Shown here: piece by piece, positions 25,656 to 34,565 of the stretch
How the letters are laid out: every line of letters begins with the position of its first letter
Numbering within the stretch: position 1 is the stretch's first letter
Assembly (NCBI GenBank): GCA_028700975.1
Contig: JAQVRQ010000006.1
Coordinates: 1 to 55,253, forward strand
Length of the DNA: 55,253 nt
Source of the DNA: Bacteroidales bacterium
GTDB lineage: Bacteria; Bacteroidota; Bacteroidia; Bacteroidales; UBA932
Reading direction: 5' to 3'
The notes under the pieces: generated by a model
Database searches by the model: none
Seen by the model: only the letters and a program-made list of their open reading frames with translations
Told to the model about the DNA's origin: nothing
Position numbers and translations under genes: made by a program

Positions 25656-27077
25656 ATGAGAAGAAGACCTCCTTTATTGAAAGCCTCCTTGTCTTATCTT
25701 ACTGGTATCATAACTGCCTCCATAATGATGCCTAGTTTTAACCTTTTAGTAGTTACAGCTACCAGCTCTATAATTGCTTTAACTGCAATTTACTATTTTC
25801 ATTACTGTAATCAATTCGCTTCAAAAGAATTATTTAGTAAAAGAGTTCTTCTTGCAACCTCAGTTATATCATTTTTCCTTTTAGCTCAATTAAATCTAAG
25901 TTTAAGTGGATACCATTACAAAATTACAAAAATTACTTCAATTCCTTCTGGGAAAATTAAATATGCAGAACTAACAATTGAGGAGATTTGGAGAAAAGAG
26001 AAGAGTCAAATAACAGTAGTTGCATTTTACTTAAAATACAATGAAAAAATTAGTTTGAAAATCAACAATTTTAAAGATGAAGTTTCTATTGGAGATACTA
26101 TCAGGGGAAAAATTTATGTTTATCCAGTGAAAAGAGATTCTTCAAATATGAGATATTTACGTTATTTAGCTTTAAATGATATATACTCTCTTGGTTATCT
26201 ATATAATGGTTCTTTTACGTTACATAAATTATGTAGTAACCACAACAAAAGACTATATAAAAAGCTTAAAACTAATTTTATCGCAAAAATTAAAGAACTT
26301 ATAAAAGACGAAGATAGATCCTCTGTTATAATTGCACTGACAACCGGATTCAAAGGAGAGTTGAAACGAGAGACTGCCAGGTCATTTTCAAAGTCAGGTT
26401 CAATGCATTTAATGGCTGTATCTGGTTTACACGTTGGATTTATCTATCTGTTTTTAAGTAGCATATTGTTTATTTTTGGAAACACTAAATGGATTAAGCT
26501 AGCAAGATGTATAATTATTCTTGGGTTTATCTGGTCCTATGCACTATTTACTGACTTGCACTCCAGTATAGTGAGGGCATCATTAATGATAAGTTGTTTG
26601 GAAATTTCAAAAATTAGTGGTAGAAATAGTAATAGCTTAAATAATTTAGCCTTCGCCTTTCTTCTTATATGTATATTTAATCCATTATCATTTTTTGAAG
26701 CGGGATTCAAGCTCTCATTTATTGCAACACTTTCTATAATTATTATTAACCCAAAAATTCAACGTTGCTTTAATTCAAACATAAAAATCGTTAAACATAT
26801 TTGGAAAAGCATATCATTATCTCTTAGTTGTCAAATAGGAACACTTCCATTAACAATCATATATTTTGGATATATACCGGTCTATTTTATGGTTTCAAAC
26901 CTTCTAACAATACCGTTAAGCGCTATGGTAATTATCTCTACTGCTTTAGTCATAGCAACTGAAGGATCTCTATTTGAAACAGTTGGGTTAACACTATTGA
27001 ATAACTCAAGTGGAGCATTAATTTGGATTGTTAAGAGTATTGAATCACTCCCTTATGCTACAATAGAAATTAAATAG
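25656..27077 (+). CDS. comEC: ComEC/Rec2-family protein, short form without C-terminal domain
   Basis: ComEC forms the inner-membrane channel for DNA in transformation. This protein (473 residues) has two N-terminal membrane helices, a soluble OB-like (DUF4131) region at about 85-185, and then the Competence domain with LTTGFKGELKRETARSFSKSGSMHLMAVSGLHVGFIYLF split across the conserved GxxxxLxxxxxxxFxxSGxxHLxAxSGxHV pattern. It also has SIVRASLM and multiple helices to the end. It stops just after SLPYATIEIK, where longer Bacteroidota homologues continue for roughly 200 residues. The metallo-beta-lactamase domain of Bacillus ComEC is also absent. It may be a natural short form or a truncation. 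The stop overlaps the convergent transporter gene by 8 bases. Confidence 0.85.
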   Translation: MRRRPPLLKASLSYLTGIITASIMMPSFNLLVVTATSSIIALTAIYYFHYCNQFASKELFSKRVLLATSVISFFLLAQLNLSLSGYHYKITKITSIPSGKIKYAELTIEEIWRKEKSQITVVAFYLKYNEKISLKINNFKDEVSIGDTIRGKIYVYPVKRDSSNMRYLRYLALNDIYSLGYLYNGSFTLHKLCSNHNKRLYKKLKTNFIAKIKELIKDEDRSSVIIALTTGFKGELKRETARSFSKSGSMHLMAVSGLHVGFIYLFLSSILFIFGNTKWIKLARCIIILGFIWSYALFTDLHSSIVRASLMISCLEISKISGRNSNSLNNLAFAFLLICIFNPLSFFEAGFKLSFIATLSIIIINPKIQRCFNSNIKIVKHIWKSISLSLSCQIGTLPLTIIYFGYIPVYFMVSNLLTIPLSAMVIISTALVIATEGSLFETVGLTLLNNSSGALIWIVKSIESLPYATIEIK

Positions 27078-27951
27078 CGGCAGCAATAAGTATCACTGAA
27101 ACAATTGCAATCGCAACACCCACCCATTGTCTGTTAGTAAATTTTTCTTTAAAGAAAAGCACACCGGAAAGTGCCGTTAGCATAACAACGGCAGCATTAT
27201 GAACAGGAAAAACAACAGAACCACCCATAAGCCCAACGTTAACAAGGATCATCTTAGAAACTAAAAAATTAAAGATCCCCATTACAGATCCCCATATTAT
27301 TGGCTTAAAAGAGAGCTTTGATTGAGGTTGATTCTTGGATAGATCTATTATAATAGTTATCACTCCAATAAGTGAGGCTGTTGCAAAAATGCCCATTAGA
27401 AAAATCTCTTGAGGAGAATTAATGTTTATAAATTTTTTATTTACAACCTCCATTGATGTATCTATTAATCCCGAAACAATAAATACAGAAAGTGGGAGAT
27501 ACAATGCTTTTAGACTCACTCTCTCATTTTTACCTTTAAAAAGGATCAGGAAAAAAGAGATAAGAGCGAGCAGAATCCCTGTAAGTTTGAAAAGTAGACT
27601 GTCGTTCTGGTTTAAATAAAAGATTCCAACTAGTACTGGTATGACAACTGCCATTTTATTAAGTGCCGTTGTAATTCCGATACCTGCTTTTATTGTTGAA
27701 AACGACATAATTATAAATGAGAAGATAAACAAAAAGCCAACCCAGAGTGACGAAAAGAAAAGTGGCTTTGTCATAGCTGCAACTGCGACACTAAAGGGTT
27801 CTCCATAACTAAGTGCGGTCAATAGAAATGCAATTATATAATTTATTGTTATTGCCTGATACATATTTAGATTTTTGGCATTTATTATCTTTAAAGATAA
27901 AAACATCCCAATCGCAAATAATATGTGAATTATCAAGTATATAGTATTCAT
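27070..27951 (-). CDS. EamA/DMT-family transporter
   Basis: This is a second drug/metabolite-type membrane protein (293 residues) with about ten hydrophobic segments in two EamA-like halves. The C-terminal half contains SVMGIFNFLVSKMILVNVG and the closing FFKEKFTNRQWVGVAIAIVSVILIA, typical of the superfamily. It is not a close copy of the transporter at 1349-2269: the spacing and sequence differ throughout. The substrate is unknown. It is divergent from the PurF-like gene over an 80-base gap. Confidence 0.85.
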   Translation of the reverse strand: MNTIYLIIHILFAIGMFLSLKIINAKNLNMYQAITINYIIAFLLTALSYGEPFSVAVAAMTKPLFFSSLWVGFLFIFSFIIMSFSTIKAGIGITTALNKMAVVIPVLVGIFYLNQNDSLLFKLTGILLALISFFLILFKGKNERVSLKALYLPLSVFIVSGLIDTSMEVVNKKFININSPQEIFLMGIFATASLIGVITIIIDLSKNQPQSKLSFKPIIWGSVMGIFNFLVSKMILVNVGLMGGSVVFPVHNAAVVMLTALSGVLFFKEKFTNRQWVGVAIAIVSVILIAAAI

Positions 27952-27998
27952 ATAACAACTGTAATAAAATATTCTGCGAAGATAAAATTTAAATTACT

Positions 27999-28006
27999 TA
28001 CTTTTG
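27999..28006 (+). promoter_or_regulatory. -7 element for the PurF-like gene
   Basis: TACTTTTG matches TAnnTTTG and ends 25 bases before the ATG at 28032. No clear -33 box is visible. Confidence 0.55.
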
Positions 28007-28031
28007 TCTCCTTCATTTCAAATAAACAATT

Positions 28032-29441
28032 ATGGGCGGACTTTTTGGAGTTATTTCTAAGGAGAGGTGTGCAACCGATCTATTTTATGGTACCGATTAT
28101 CATTCGCACTTAGGTACAAGAAGGGGTGGAATGGCTACCAGAAACTCAGAAGGGCATTTTTCAAGATCGATACACAATCTTGAAAACTCTCACTTTAGAG
28201 CAAAATTTGAAGATGAACTTAAAAAATTTGATGGCAACTCTGGTATTGGAGTGATTAGTGACACAGACCCTCAACCAATGATTTTAAATTCTCATTTAGG
28301 GAAATTTGCTATTGCTACTGTTGGCAAAATCATTAACATAGAGGAGTTGGAAAATATGCTCATTGAAAAGGGGCGAAACTTTACTGAACTGAGTTCCGGT
28401 AAAACAAATCCAACGGAGCTTACATCAATATTGATAACTGAGGGTGAAAATTTCATTGATGGTATAAGAAATGCTCAGAACTCAATAAGAGGATCCTCTT
28501 CTTTGCTTATACTTTGTTCAGATGGGATTATTGCATCTAGAGATAAATATGGGAGGACACCTCTAATTATAGGCAAAAAAGATGGAGCCTACTCTGTTGC
28601 ATCAGAAACCTGTGCATTTCTTAATTTGGGTTATGAAGATGAATATTACATTGGACCAGGAGAGATTGTTCTGATAACTGAAAATGGTTACAGGCAACTT
28701 GCTCCTCCTGGTAATAAAATGCAAATATGCTCATTTCTGTGGGTATACTATGGTTATCCAACTAGCTCTTATGAAAAAATTAATGTAGATGATGTACGTT
28801 ATTCGCTTGGATATCTTCTTGGCGAGAAAGATAATACAGAGCTTGACATATCGTCTGCCATACCCGATTCTGGCACGTGTATGGCAATCGGATTTGCAAG
28901 TGGCAAAAAAATCCCATATAGATGCGCCATAGTTAAATACACTCCAACTTGGCCCAGAAGTTTTATGCCCTCTGACCAGGCTGTTAGAAACCTAGTGGCA
29001 AAAATGAAACTGATTCCAAATAAGAGTCTTCTCAGGGAGAAAAAAATCGCATTTTGTGATGATTCAATTGTAAGAGGCACCCAACTTGGAGACAATGCAA
29101 AAACATTAATTGATTATGGTGCGAGGGAAATCCATATTAGAATAAGTTGCCCACCCCTAGTTTATCCTTGCCCTTTTTTGAATTTCTCAGCTTCAAGATC
29201 ACCTTTGGAATTGATTACTAGAAGATTTATCCAACAAAAAGAGGATGCACACGATAAAAATCTACATCTATATTCTGACAACACTACTGAAGAGCATAAA
29301 GAGATGATTGAATTCATCAGAAAAGAGTTAAAACTATCTAGTCTTCAATTTAATACAATTGATGATCTCATTTCATCGATAGGACTTGACAAATCAGCTA
29401 TTTGCACTCATTGCTTTGATGGTAGCAGCTTTGGAAATTAG
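28032..29441 (+). CDS. PurF-like amidophosphoribosyltransferase homologue lacking the N-terminal Cys
   Basis: The protein (469 residues) has the PurF plan: an N-terminal Ntn glutamine-amidotransferase-like domain (SHLGTRRGGMA, SHLGKFAIATVGKI, RDKYGRTPLIIG) followed by a phosphoribosyltransferase domain with the PRPP loop IAFCDDSIVRGTQLG. The catalytic Cys that should follow the initiator Met is replaced: the protein begins MGGLFGV instead of MCGIVG. The glutaminase half should therefore be unable to use glutamine by the normal mechanism. Similar MGGxFGV proteins occur in other Bacteroidota, so this is probably a paralogue family and not a mutation. The true purF is presumably elsewhere in the genome. 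Confidence 0.88.
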   Translation: MGGLFGVISKERCATDLFYGTDYHSHLGTRRGGMATRNSEGHFSRSIHNLENSHFRAKFEDELKKFDGNSGIGVISDTDPQPMILNSHLGKFAIATVGKIINIEELENMLIEKGRNFTELSSGKTNPTELTSILITEGENFIDGIRNAQNSIRGSSSLLILCSDGIIASRDKYGRTPLIIGKKDGAYSVASETCAFLNLGYEDEYYIGPGEIVLITENGYRQLAPPGNKMQICSFLWVYYGYPTSSYEKINVDDVRYSLGYLLGEKDNTELDISSAIPDSGTCMAIGFASGKKIPYRCAIVKYTPTWPRSFMPSDQAVRNLVAKMKLIPNKSLLREKKIAFCDDSIVRGTQLGDNAKTLIDYGAREIHIRISCPPLVYPCPFLNFSASRSPLELITRRFIQQKEDAHDKNLHLYSDNTTEEHKEMIEFIRKELKLSSLQFNTIDDLISSIGLDKSAICTHCFDGSSFGN

Positions 29442-29461
29442 TAATAAAATGATGTAAAATT

Positions 29462-29490
29462 TTGGTGTTTAAGATTTTTAATTATCTTTG
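29462..29490 (+). promoter_or_regulatory. promoter of the RRM gene (-33/-7)
   Basis: TTG (29462-29464) and TATCTTTG (29483-29490) match the -33 and -7 elements with an 18-base spacer, about 45 bases ahead of the ATG. Confidence 0.65.
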
Positions 29491-29534
29491 TTATGCATAA
29501 TTAAAATTTCTTAACCTTATTCACTTCGGTTCTT

Positions 29535-29792
29535 ATGAACATCTTTGTTTCAAGTTTGAGTTTCCGCGCTAAAAAAGAAGATTTAGCCGAACTTTTCGCT
29601 CCTTATGGAGAAGTTATATCTGCCAGGATAATTTTCAATCGCGAAACTCGTCGCTCAAAAGGCTACGGATTCGTTGAAATGCCAAATGAATCAGAGGGCA
29701 ATGCTGCAATAGCTGCACTGAATGGCTCTGAACATATGGGTCGTACAATTAATGTTGCTGTTGCAAATGAAAGGCCACCCAGAGAAGAGTAG
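29535..29792 (+). CDS. small RRM RNA-binding protein
   Basis: A single RNA-recognition motif makes up nearly the whole 85-residue protein. RNP2 is NIFVSSLSF (2-10) and RNP1 is SKGYGFVEM (about 42-50), with the aromatic residues in place. Such small glycine-poor RRM proteins are widespread in Bacteroidota, which generally lack Hfq, and in Bacteroides relatives affect global gene expression. No target can be named here. The gene is a single unit with its own promoter and a very strong terminator. Confidence 0.95.
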   Translation: MNIFVSSLSFRAKKEDLAELFAPYGEVISARIIFNRETRRSKGYGFVEMPNESEGNAAIAALNGSEHMGRTINVAVANERPPREE

Positions 29793-29800
29793 ATTATATT

Positions 29801-29848
29801 TTAAACTAAAAAAGGAGGGTGATTTGTCACCCTCCTTTTTTAGTTTAA
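29801..29848 (+). terminator. strong bidirectional terminator between the RRM and S46 peptidase genes
   Basis: A perfect stem of about 22 bp (arms 29801-29822 and 29827-29848, 4-base loop TTTG) has A-rich and T-rich flanks within the stem, so it can end transcription from both sides. It lies 9 bases after the RRM stop and 9 bases before the peptidase stop. Confidence 0.92.
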
Positions 29849-29856
29849 TTAGCAGA

Positions 29857-31977
29857 TTAGTCTACAAGATTCATTTCACTAATCAGATGACCTGCACCTG
29901 CAACCTTATCAATTACAAATAAAACGTATCTAATATCAAGTGAAATATTCCTACATACATCAGGATCATAAACTATATCACTCATTGTTCCTTCCCAAAC
30001 TCGGTCAAAATTAATCCCAATAAGATTACCTTGAGCGTTGATTACAGGACTACCTGAATTTCCTCCTGATGTATGATTTGAAGCTACAAAACAAACAGGA
30101 ACTGTACCATTAACAGACCACCTGCCAAAATCCTTTAATTTATACACATCCCTAAGTTTCTGAGGAATATTATAATCGTATATTTCTGGATTATCCTTTT
30201 CCATAATCCCATCTAAAGTTGAATAATAATTGTAATAAATTGCATCAGATGGGCTGTATCCTCTTACTTTACCATAAGTAATTCTTAGTGTAGAATTTGC
30301 ATCAGGGTAGAAATCTCTATTTTTATCAAACTCCATTTGTCCTCGCATATATCTTCTATATAAAAGAGATAATTTTGAATTATAATTGTCAAGTTGAGGT
30401 TTTATATTGGAATTGAAATGATCACTAAACTTAAGATAAAATTCAAATGCAGGGTCGTTTGCAAGTGTCTTTAAATCAATTCCATCCCCAATTTGTTTTT
30501 CTAACTTCTCTTTTGAGGCAAATATTGAATTTGAAAAAATATTTTCAACGATATTATCCGTAGATTCAAATTTTTCTATTAATTGATTAAAATAAAGCGG
30601 CTGAAAATCCTTAGGTACATTTCTGTCATACTCTTTTAAAAGAGCTTTAAATGATCTTTTGTCAATTACTAAATGATAATCTTTGAAGTATCTTTCAACA
30701 ATTTCAAGAATATTTTTATCACTTATCTCTTTGGACATTTTTGAATTTCTAATAATTGCTCCTCTGATAGTTCCCGCGAATTTGATAATTTCATTTGCGT
30801 TAATGGCTTCGGCTTGGTAGTCGTTTGCAAATGAATATGGTTCTATCATTTTATATATTACAGCAAGAGAGTCAATTAAACCTTTATATTCACTTTTTGA
30901 GGATGCCCATAATGAAAATCGATCTTCAAAAGCTTTTTTAATATTAACAGTATTCATTTTTTTGATTCCCTTTGCCTCTCCTTGCCACTTTTTCCAAGCA
31001 TTAGCAACTGAAGCATTTTTTGAAGCATATTTAATCCGTACCTCTTGACTTGAGGACATTTCATCCTTTTGAATATTAAGTCTAAGAGTTCTCAAATTTA
31101 TTTTATGTGGATTTGAAACATCAGAGACATATCTAACAGCTTCACTATGCAAATATTCTTGTGTTCTACCGGGGAAACCATATACAAGTGTAAAATCGCC
31201 CTCTTTAACTCCAGATGTTGATATTGAGAAAAATTTCTTTGATTTATATGGAATATTTTCGGCTGAATATGGGGCTGGTTTATTATCTTTTCCTGCGTAA
31301 ATTCTAAAAAGAGAGAAGTCGCCGGTGTGTCTTGGCCACATCCAATTATCCGTATCACCACCAAATTTACCTATTGAAGATGGTGGAGCACCAACAAGTC
31401 TTATATCTGTATATGTTTCGTAAACAAAAAGGAAATATTGATTTCCATAATAAAGGGCTTCAACTCTTGCATCATAGTGATTTCCCCTTTTAGCATCTTC
31501 TATTAAAAGAGAAGAATTTTTCTTAATTATATCAGCTCTATCATTCTCATTCGTTTTTTTATTGATTCCTTTAAATACTTTGGATGAGACATCTTCCATC
31601 CTGACTAGAAATCTTACAGTCAATCCTTTATTAGGCAATTCATTCTCTCTGCTCATAGCCCAAAAGCCATCCTTTAAATAGTCATTTTTGACACTACTAT
31701 GAGATTGAATTTGACCAAAGCCACAATGATGGTTTGTTATTAAGAGTCCGTCAGAAGAGATCAATTCTCCTGTGCAACCTCCCCCAAAATGAACTATAGC
31801 ATCCTTCAATGATGCGTTATTAATATCATACAAATCCTTTGAAGTAAGCTTAAACCCATTTTTCTGCATATCGGGAAGTCGGTCTTTAATAAGTGATGGC
31901 AACCACATTCCTTCATCTGCTCTGATAGATATGAATGACATTGAAAATAACAGAGTGATTAATAAAATTCTCTTCAT
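29857..31977 (-). CDS. S46-family dipeptidyl-peptidase, DPP11-like specificity
   Basis: This secreted or periplasmic serine exopeptidase (706 residues) releases dipeptides from oligopeptides. A Sec signal peptide spans about 1-20 (cleavage near SIRA/DEG). The S46 landmarks are TNHHCGFGQIQSHS (catalytic His near 83), GGDTDNWMWPRHTGDFSLFR and the nucleophile Ser641 in GGNSGSP. Residue 659, 18 positions after the nucleophile, is Arg. In the Porphyromonas enzymes the corresponding residue is Arg in DPP11 (Asp/Glu at P1) and Gly in DPP7 (hydrophobic P1), so acidic-residue specificity is expected. Such enzymes feed amino-acid fermentation in asaccharolytic Bacteroidota. Confidence 0.94.
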   Translation of the reverse strand: MKRILLITLLFSMSFISIRADEGMWLPSLIKDRLPDMQKNGFKLTSKDLYDINNASLKDAIVHFGGGCTGELISSDGLLITNHHCGFGQIQSHSSVKNDYLKDGFWAMSRENELPNKGLTVRFLVRMEDVSSKVFKGINKKTNENDRADIIKKNSSLLIEDAKRGNHYDARVEALYYGNQYFLFVYETYTDIRLVGAPPSSIGKFGGDTDNWMWPRHTGDFSLFRIYAGKDNKPAPYSAENIPYKSKKFFSISTSGVKEGDFTLVYGFPGRTQEYLHSEAVRYVSDVSNPHKINLRTLRLNIQKDEMSSSQEVRIKYASKNASVANAWKKWQGEAKGIKKMNTVNIKKAFEDRFSLWASSKSEYKGLIDSLAVIYKMIEPYSFANDYQAEAINANEIIKFAGTIRGAIIRNSKMSKEISDKNILEIVERYFKDYHLVIDKRSFKALLKEYDRNVPKDFQPLYFNQLIEKFESTDNIVENIFSNSIFASKEKLEKQIGDGIDLKTLANDPAFEFYLKFSDHFNSNIKPQLDNYNSKLSLLYRRYMRGQMEFDKNRDFYPDANSTLRITYGKVRGYSPSDAIYYNYYSTLDGIMEKDNPEIYDYNIPQKLRDVYKLKDFGRWSVNGTVPVCFVASNHTSGGNSGSPVINAQGNLIGINFDRVWEGTMSDIVYDPDVCRNISLDIRYVLFVIDKVAGAGHLISEMNLVD

Positions 31978-32010
31978 TCGTTATTGATTATTATAATTAG
32001 ACATTAATTA

Positions 32011-32018
32011 CAAACTTA
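32011..32018 (-). promoter_or_regulatory. -7 element for the S46 peptidase gene
   Basis: The minus strand reads TAAGTTTG, matching TAnnTTTG, about 34 bases before the peptidase ATG. It is back to back with the -7 element of the AI-2E family gene. Confidence 0.5.
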
Positions 32019-32029
32019 CGAAATTTTCT

Positions 32030-32037
32030 TACTTTTG
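32030..32037 (+). promoter_or_regulatory. -7 element for the AI-2E family transporter gene
   Basis: TACTTTTG matches TAnnTTTG. It overlaps a possible TTG start codon at 32035, so that codon would lie upstream of the transcript. The ATG at 32053 is therefore the better start. Confidence 0.6.
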
Positions 32038-32052
32038 AAGAAAAGAGAACTT

Positions 32053-33156
32053 ATGAATCAGTTGGGAAAATATATAGCAGGTATTGCTGGAGCACTTATT
32101 ATTATGTTTCTTGCGTGGATTTTTGCAGATATTCTAATATACATTCTAATATCAGCAATCCTCTCTCTTATAGGTAAACCTCTAATGAGCCATATCTCAA
32201 GTATAAAGATTAAGGGTCACTCTATAAATATCAATCTCTCTGCCTCAATTACTCTTATAGTAATTCTAGGATTATTCTTTAGTTTCTTCTTCTTTGTGGC
32301 ACCATTGGTTGGCGATTTGATTGGATCTGTAAGATCAATGGATATGAATACTTTGAATGAAAAGATTGGGATTCCACTATCAACTTTCAACAATTACTTA
32401 CTAGAGACCTTTCCTGGTCTAACCGCTGAGTTTAAAATTGAAAACATAATATTCAATGAGTTCAAAAATCTCATTAACGCAGAGACTATTACAAATTTCT
32501 TCACATCAATAACTTCGTTTGTCTTTGATTTTGCAATAGGTGTTTTCATTGTCTCTTTTATAACCTTTTTCTTTTTAAAAGAGAAAGATATGTTTTCAAA
32601 TATGGTTCTTGCCCTCTTTCCTGATAAATATGAAACAAATGTTAAAAGAGCACTAAACTCCGTTTTCAACCTCTTAGCAAGATATTTTATTGGAATATCA
32701 CTAGAGACTGTCCTTATAACCCTTCTAAATGGACTTGGTCTTTACTTTATTGGTGGAGTTCACTTTTCTTTGGCAATTGTTTTGGGGTTAATCTCGGGTA
32801 TATTGAATGTAATCCCTTACATTGGACCTTGGCTTGGTGGAATAATTGGAGTACTTATTTCGATGACAGAAATTGGGCTAAATATTCCAGACGCTGGTAT
32901 GGTAATCATTACATTGGCTCTTATTTTCTTCATAACACATATGATTGATGTTTTCCTCTTCCAGCCATATATATACTCAAATAGTGTCCAAGCTCATCCT
33001 CTTGAAATTTTTATAGTTATATTAATTGCTGCTAGCATTGGTGGAATAATTGGTATGCTTGTCGCCATACCTGCCTACACAGTTATTAGAGTCTTTGCAA
33101 AGGAATTCTTCTCAAACTTTAAACTTGTTCAGAAACTTACTGAGAAAATTGAATAA
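32053..33156 (+). CDS. AI-2E family (TqsA/PerM-like) permease
   Basis: This inner-membrane protein (367 residues from MNQLGKYIAG) has about seven to eight hydrophobic segments and a soluble insert near residues 85-140. The C-terminal part carries the family motif region LGLISGILNVIPYIGPWLGGIIGVL and HMIDVFLFQPYIYSNSVQAHPL. The family includes E. coli TqsA and PerM and archaeal Na+/H+-type exporters, so the name should not be read as proof of autoinducer-2 transport. The frame is open from a TTG at 32035, but that codon is part of the promoter -7 box. A bidirectional terminator follows. Confidence 0.9.
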   Translation: MNQLGKYIAGIAGALIIMFLAWIFADILIYILISAILSLIGKPLMSHISSIKIKGHSININLSASITLIVILGLFFSFFFFVAPLVGDLIGSVRSMDMNTLNEKIGIPLSTFNNYLLETFPGLTAEFKIENIIFNEFKNLINAETITNFFTSITSFVFDFAIGVFIVSFITFFFLKEKDMFSNMVLALFPDKYETNVKRALNSVFNLLARYFIGISLETVLITLLNGLGLYFIGGVHFSLAIVLGLISGILNVIPYIGPWLGGIIGVLISMTEIGLNIPDAGMVIITLALIFFITHMIDVFLFQPYIYSNSVQAHPLEIFIVILIAASIGGIIGMLVAIPAYTVIRVFAKEFFSNFKLVQKLTEKIE

Positions 33157-33157
33157 A

Positions 33158-33190
33158 AAAGAGGATGACCATATATTGATCATCCTCTTT
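33158..33190 (+). terminator. bidirectional terminator between the AI-2E family and TPR genes
   Basis: An 11-bp perfect stem (33158-33168 with 33180-33190) and an 11-base loop lie between the two convergent stops. There are A-rich bases on one side and T-rich bases on the other. Confidence 0.8.
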
Positions 33191-33209
33191 ATATTATTGA
33201 GAAGAGATA

Positions 33210-34523
33210 TTACTCCCTATTTGCTTCAAAAATGGCATTGTACTTATCATATCCAGCTTTAAAATTTTCTCCCTTTTCACGGAAACGGAAATAAATATTC
33301 TTCAAATACTCTGCAACGATAGCTTTAACATCTGCATCTTGAGCTACATTATAAGCATTTTCAAATGGTTCAATAGCAAGTTCTAGATATTGCTCTAATT
33401 GCTTAACCATCTCTTCGTATTTTTTGTCGTCCATTTCATCTGCAGCTTTTGTTTGAAGATCTACAGCTGTATCGTAATAGGTTGTTCCTACTGCAAACGA
33501 ACCAAATACATAGTTAGGGTCAACTTCTACTGATTTATTAAAACTTTCAATCGCTTTTTCCATATTGTTAAGCTTCTTCCAAACATTTCCTTCAGCATAG
33601 TATAGAGAAGCATTTGTTGGTTCATTCTCCTGTGCTTTTCTAATTAAATCAAGTACCTTATTTGGATCATCATTAGTCTCTAGATAAAGATTAATAAGCG
33701 AAACCAAAATACTTTGATTTAGTGGGTATTTTGTAAATCCTGCAAGTAAAACATCTTTTGCCTTGTCTGGATTTTCAATATTTTTATATGCTTCCGAAAG
33801 ATTTGAAAAAAGATCTCCGTTGGAATCAAAATTGTAAGAAAGAGCTAGTTCAAAAAACTTGATTGCTCTTTGGTAGTCGCCATACATATTAGCAGTTAAA
33901 CCAGTATAATACATCATTGTCGTATCTGGATTGTTAATCAGTGGGTTAACGCTTATCAATGAGGAAACTTCAAAATTTGCGGATGCCGACTTAAAATCAC
34001 CAAGGGTATAACTATTCATCCCTTCATTGTAGTAGCGAATCTTAAGTTGAGCAAGTCTGTCTGCAATATCTTTATTTTTTGAACCATTTGCGGTCTCAAC
34101 TGCCTTGTCTAAAGACTCCATTGATTTTTTTAACAAATCCCCTTCCATATAAGGTTTCGTAATTACCCAAGCAGCAAGAGAACCGTCAGGTCCGTAGTAA
34201 AGATCCTTATCTGCATAAGAATCTACATTATAATCTTCTCCGTTTACTTTTTTAGTTTCAGAGGATATAATTCTCTGATCTTTTAGAACGACTTTAAGCT
34301 CCAATTGAGATGCTCCAAGCCAAATTGTTTTTACTGGTGCATCATAGATTGAAGAATAAGCATCTGACATTTTCAGCCAAGTTGTTGGATTAGTGGCTCT
34401 CTTTGGATTCGAAGCATCCTTCTGTGCCTTTTCAAGATCCTTTATTGCTTTTTCTGCATCTTTGTTTTGAGCGCCCAGCGAAATTGATAATATCAATGTA
34501 AGGGCTAATAGTAATTTTTTCAT
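33210..34523 (-). CDS. secreted tetratricopeptide-repeat protein
   Basis: This protein (437 residues) has an N-terminal signal peptide (MKKLLLALTLILSISLGAQN, cleavage near 18-19), so it acts outside the cytoplasm. At least four TPR-like helical pairs are visible between about 190 and 370, for example GDYQRAIKFFELALSYNF, LFSNLSEAYKNIENPDKA, ASLYYAEGNVWKKLNNMEKA and KAIESFNKSVEVDPNYVFG. The N-terminal part resembles other Bacteroidota envelope TPR proteins that contain a conserved Asp/Tyr-rich segment. It presumably acts as a scaffold for protein partners. It follows gyrA after 42 bases and may be co-transcribed with it. Confidence 0.85.
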   Translation of the reverse strand: MKKLLLALTLILSISLGAQNKDAEKAIKDLEKAQKDASNPKRATNPTTWLKMSDAYSSIYDAPVKTIWLGASQLELKVVLKDQRIISSETKKVNGEDYNVDSYADKDLYYGPDGSLAAWVITKPYMEGDLLKKSMESLDKAVETANGSKNKDIADRLAQLKIRYYNEGMNSYTLGDFKSASANFEVSSLISVNPLINNPDTTMMYYTGLTANMYGDYQRAIKFFELALSYNFDSNGDLFSNLSEAYKNIENPDKAKDVLLAGFTKYPLNQSILVSLINLYLETNDDPNKVLDLIRKAQENEPTNASLYYAEGNVWKKLNNMEKAIESFNKSVEVDPNYVFGSFAVGTTYYDTAVDLQTKAADEMDDKKYEEMVKQLEQYLELAIEPFENAYNVAQDADVKAIVAEYLKNIYFRFREKGENFKAGYDKYNAIFEANRE

Positions 34524-34565
34524 TGAGATTTCGATAATTTGATTAATCGTAAATATTATTTTTGT

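Noticed and set aside
32035-32052. TTG start giving six more residues to the AI-2E family permease
   Set aside because: The TTG lies inside a TAnnTTTG promoter element, so it would not be in the transcript. The ATG at 32053 fits better.
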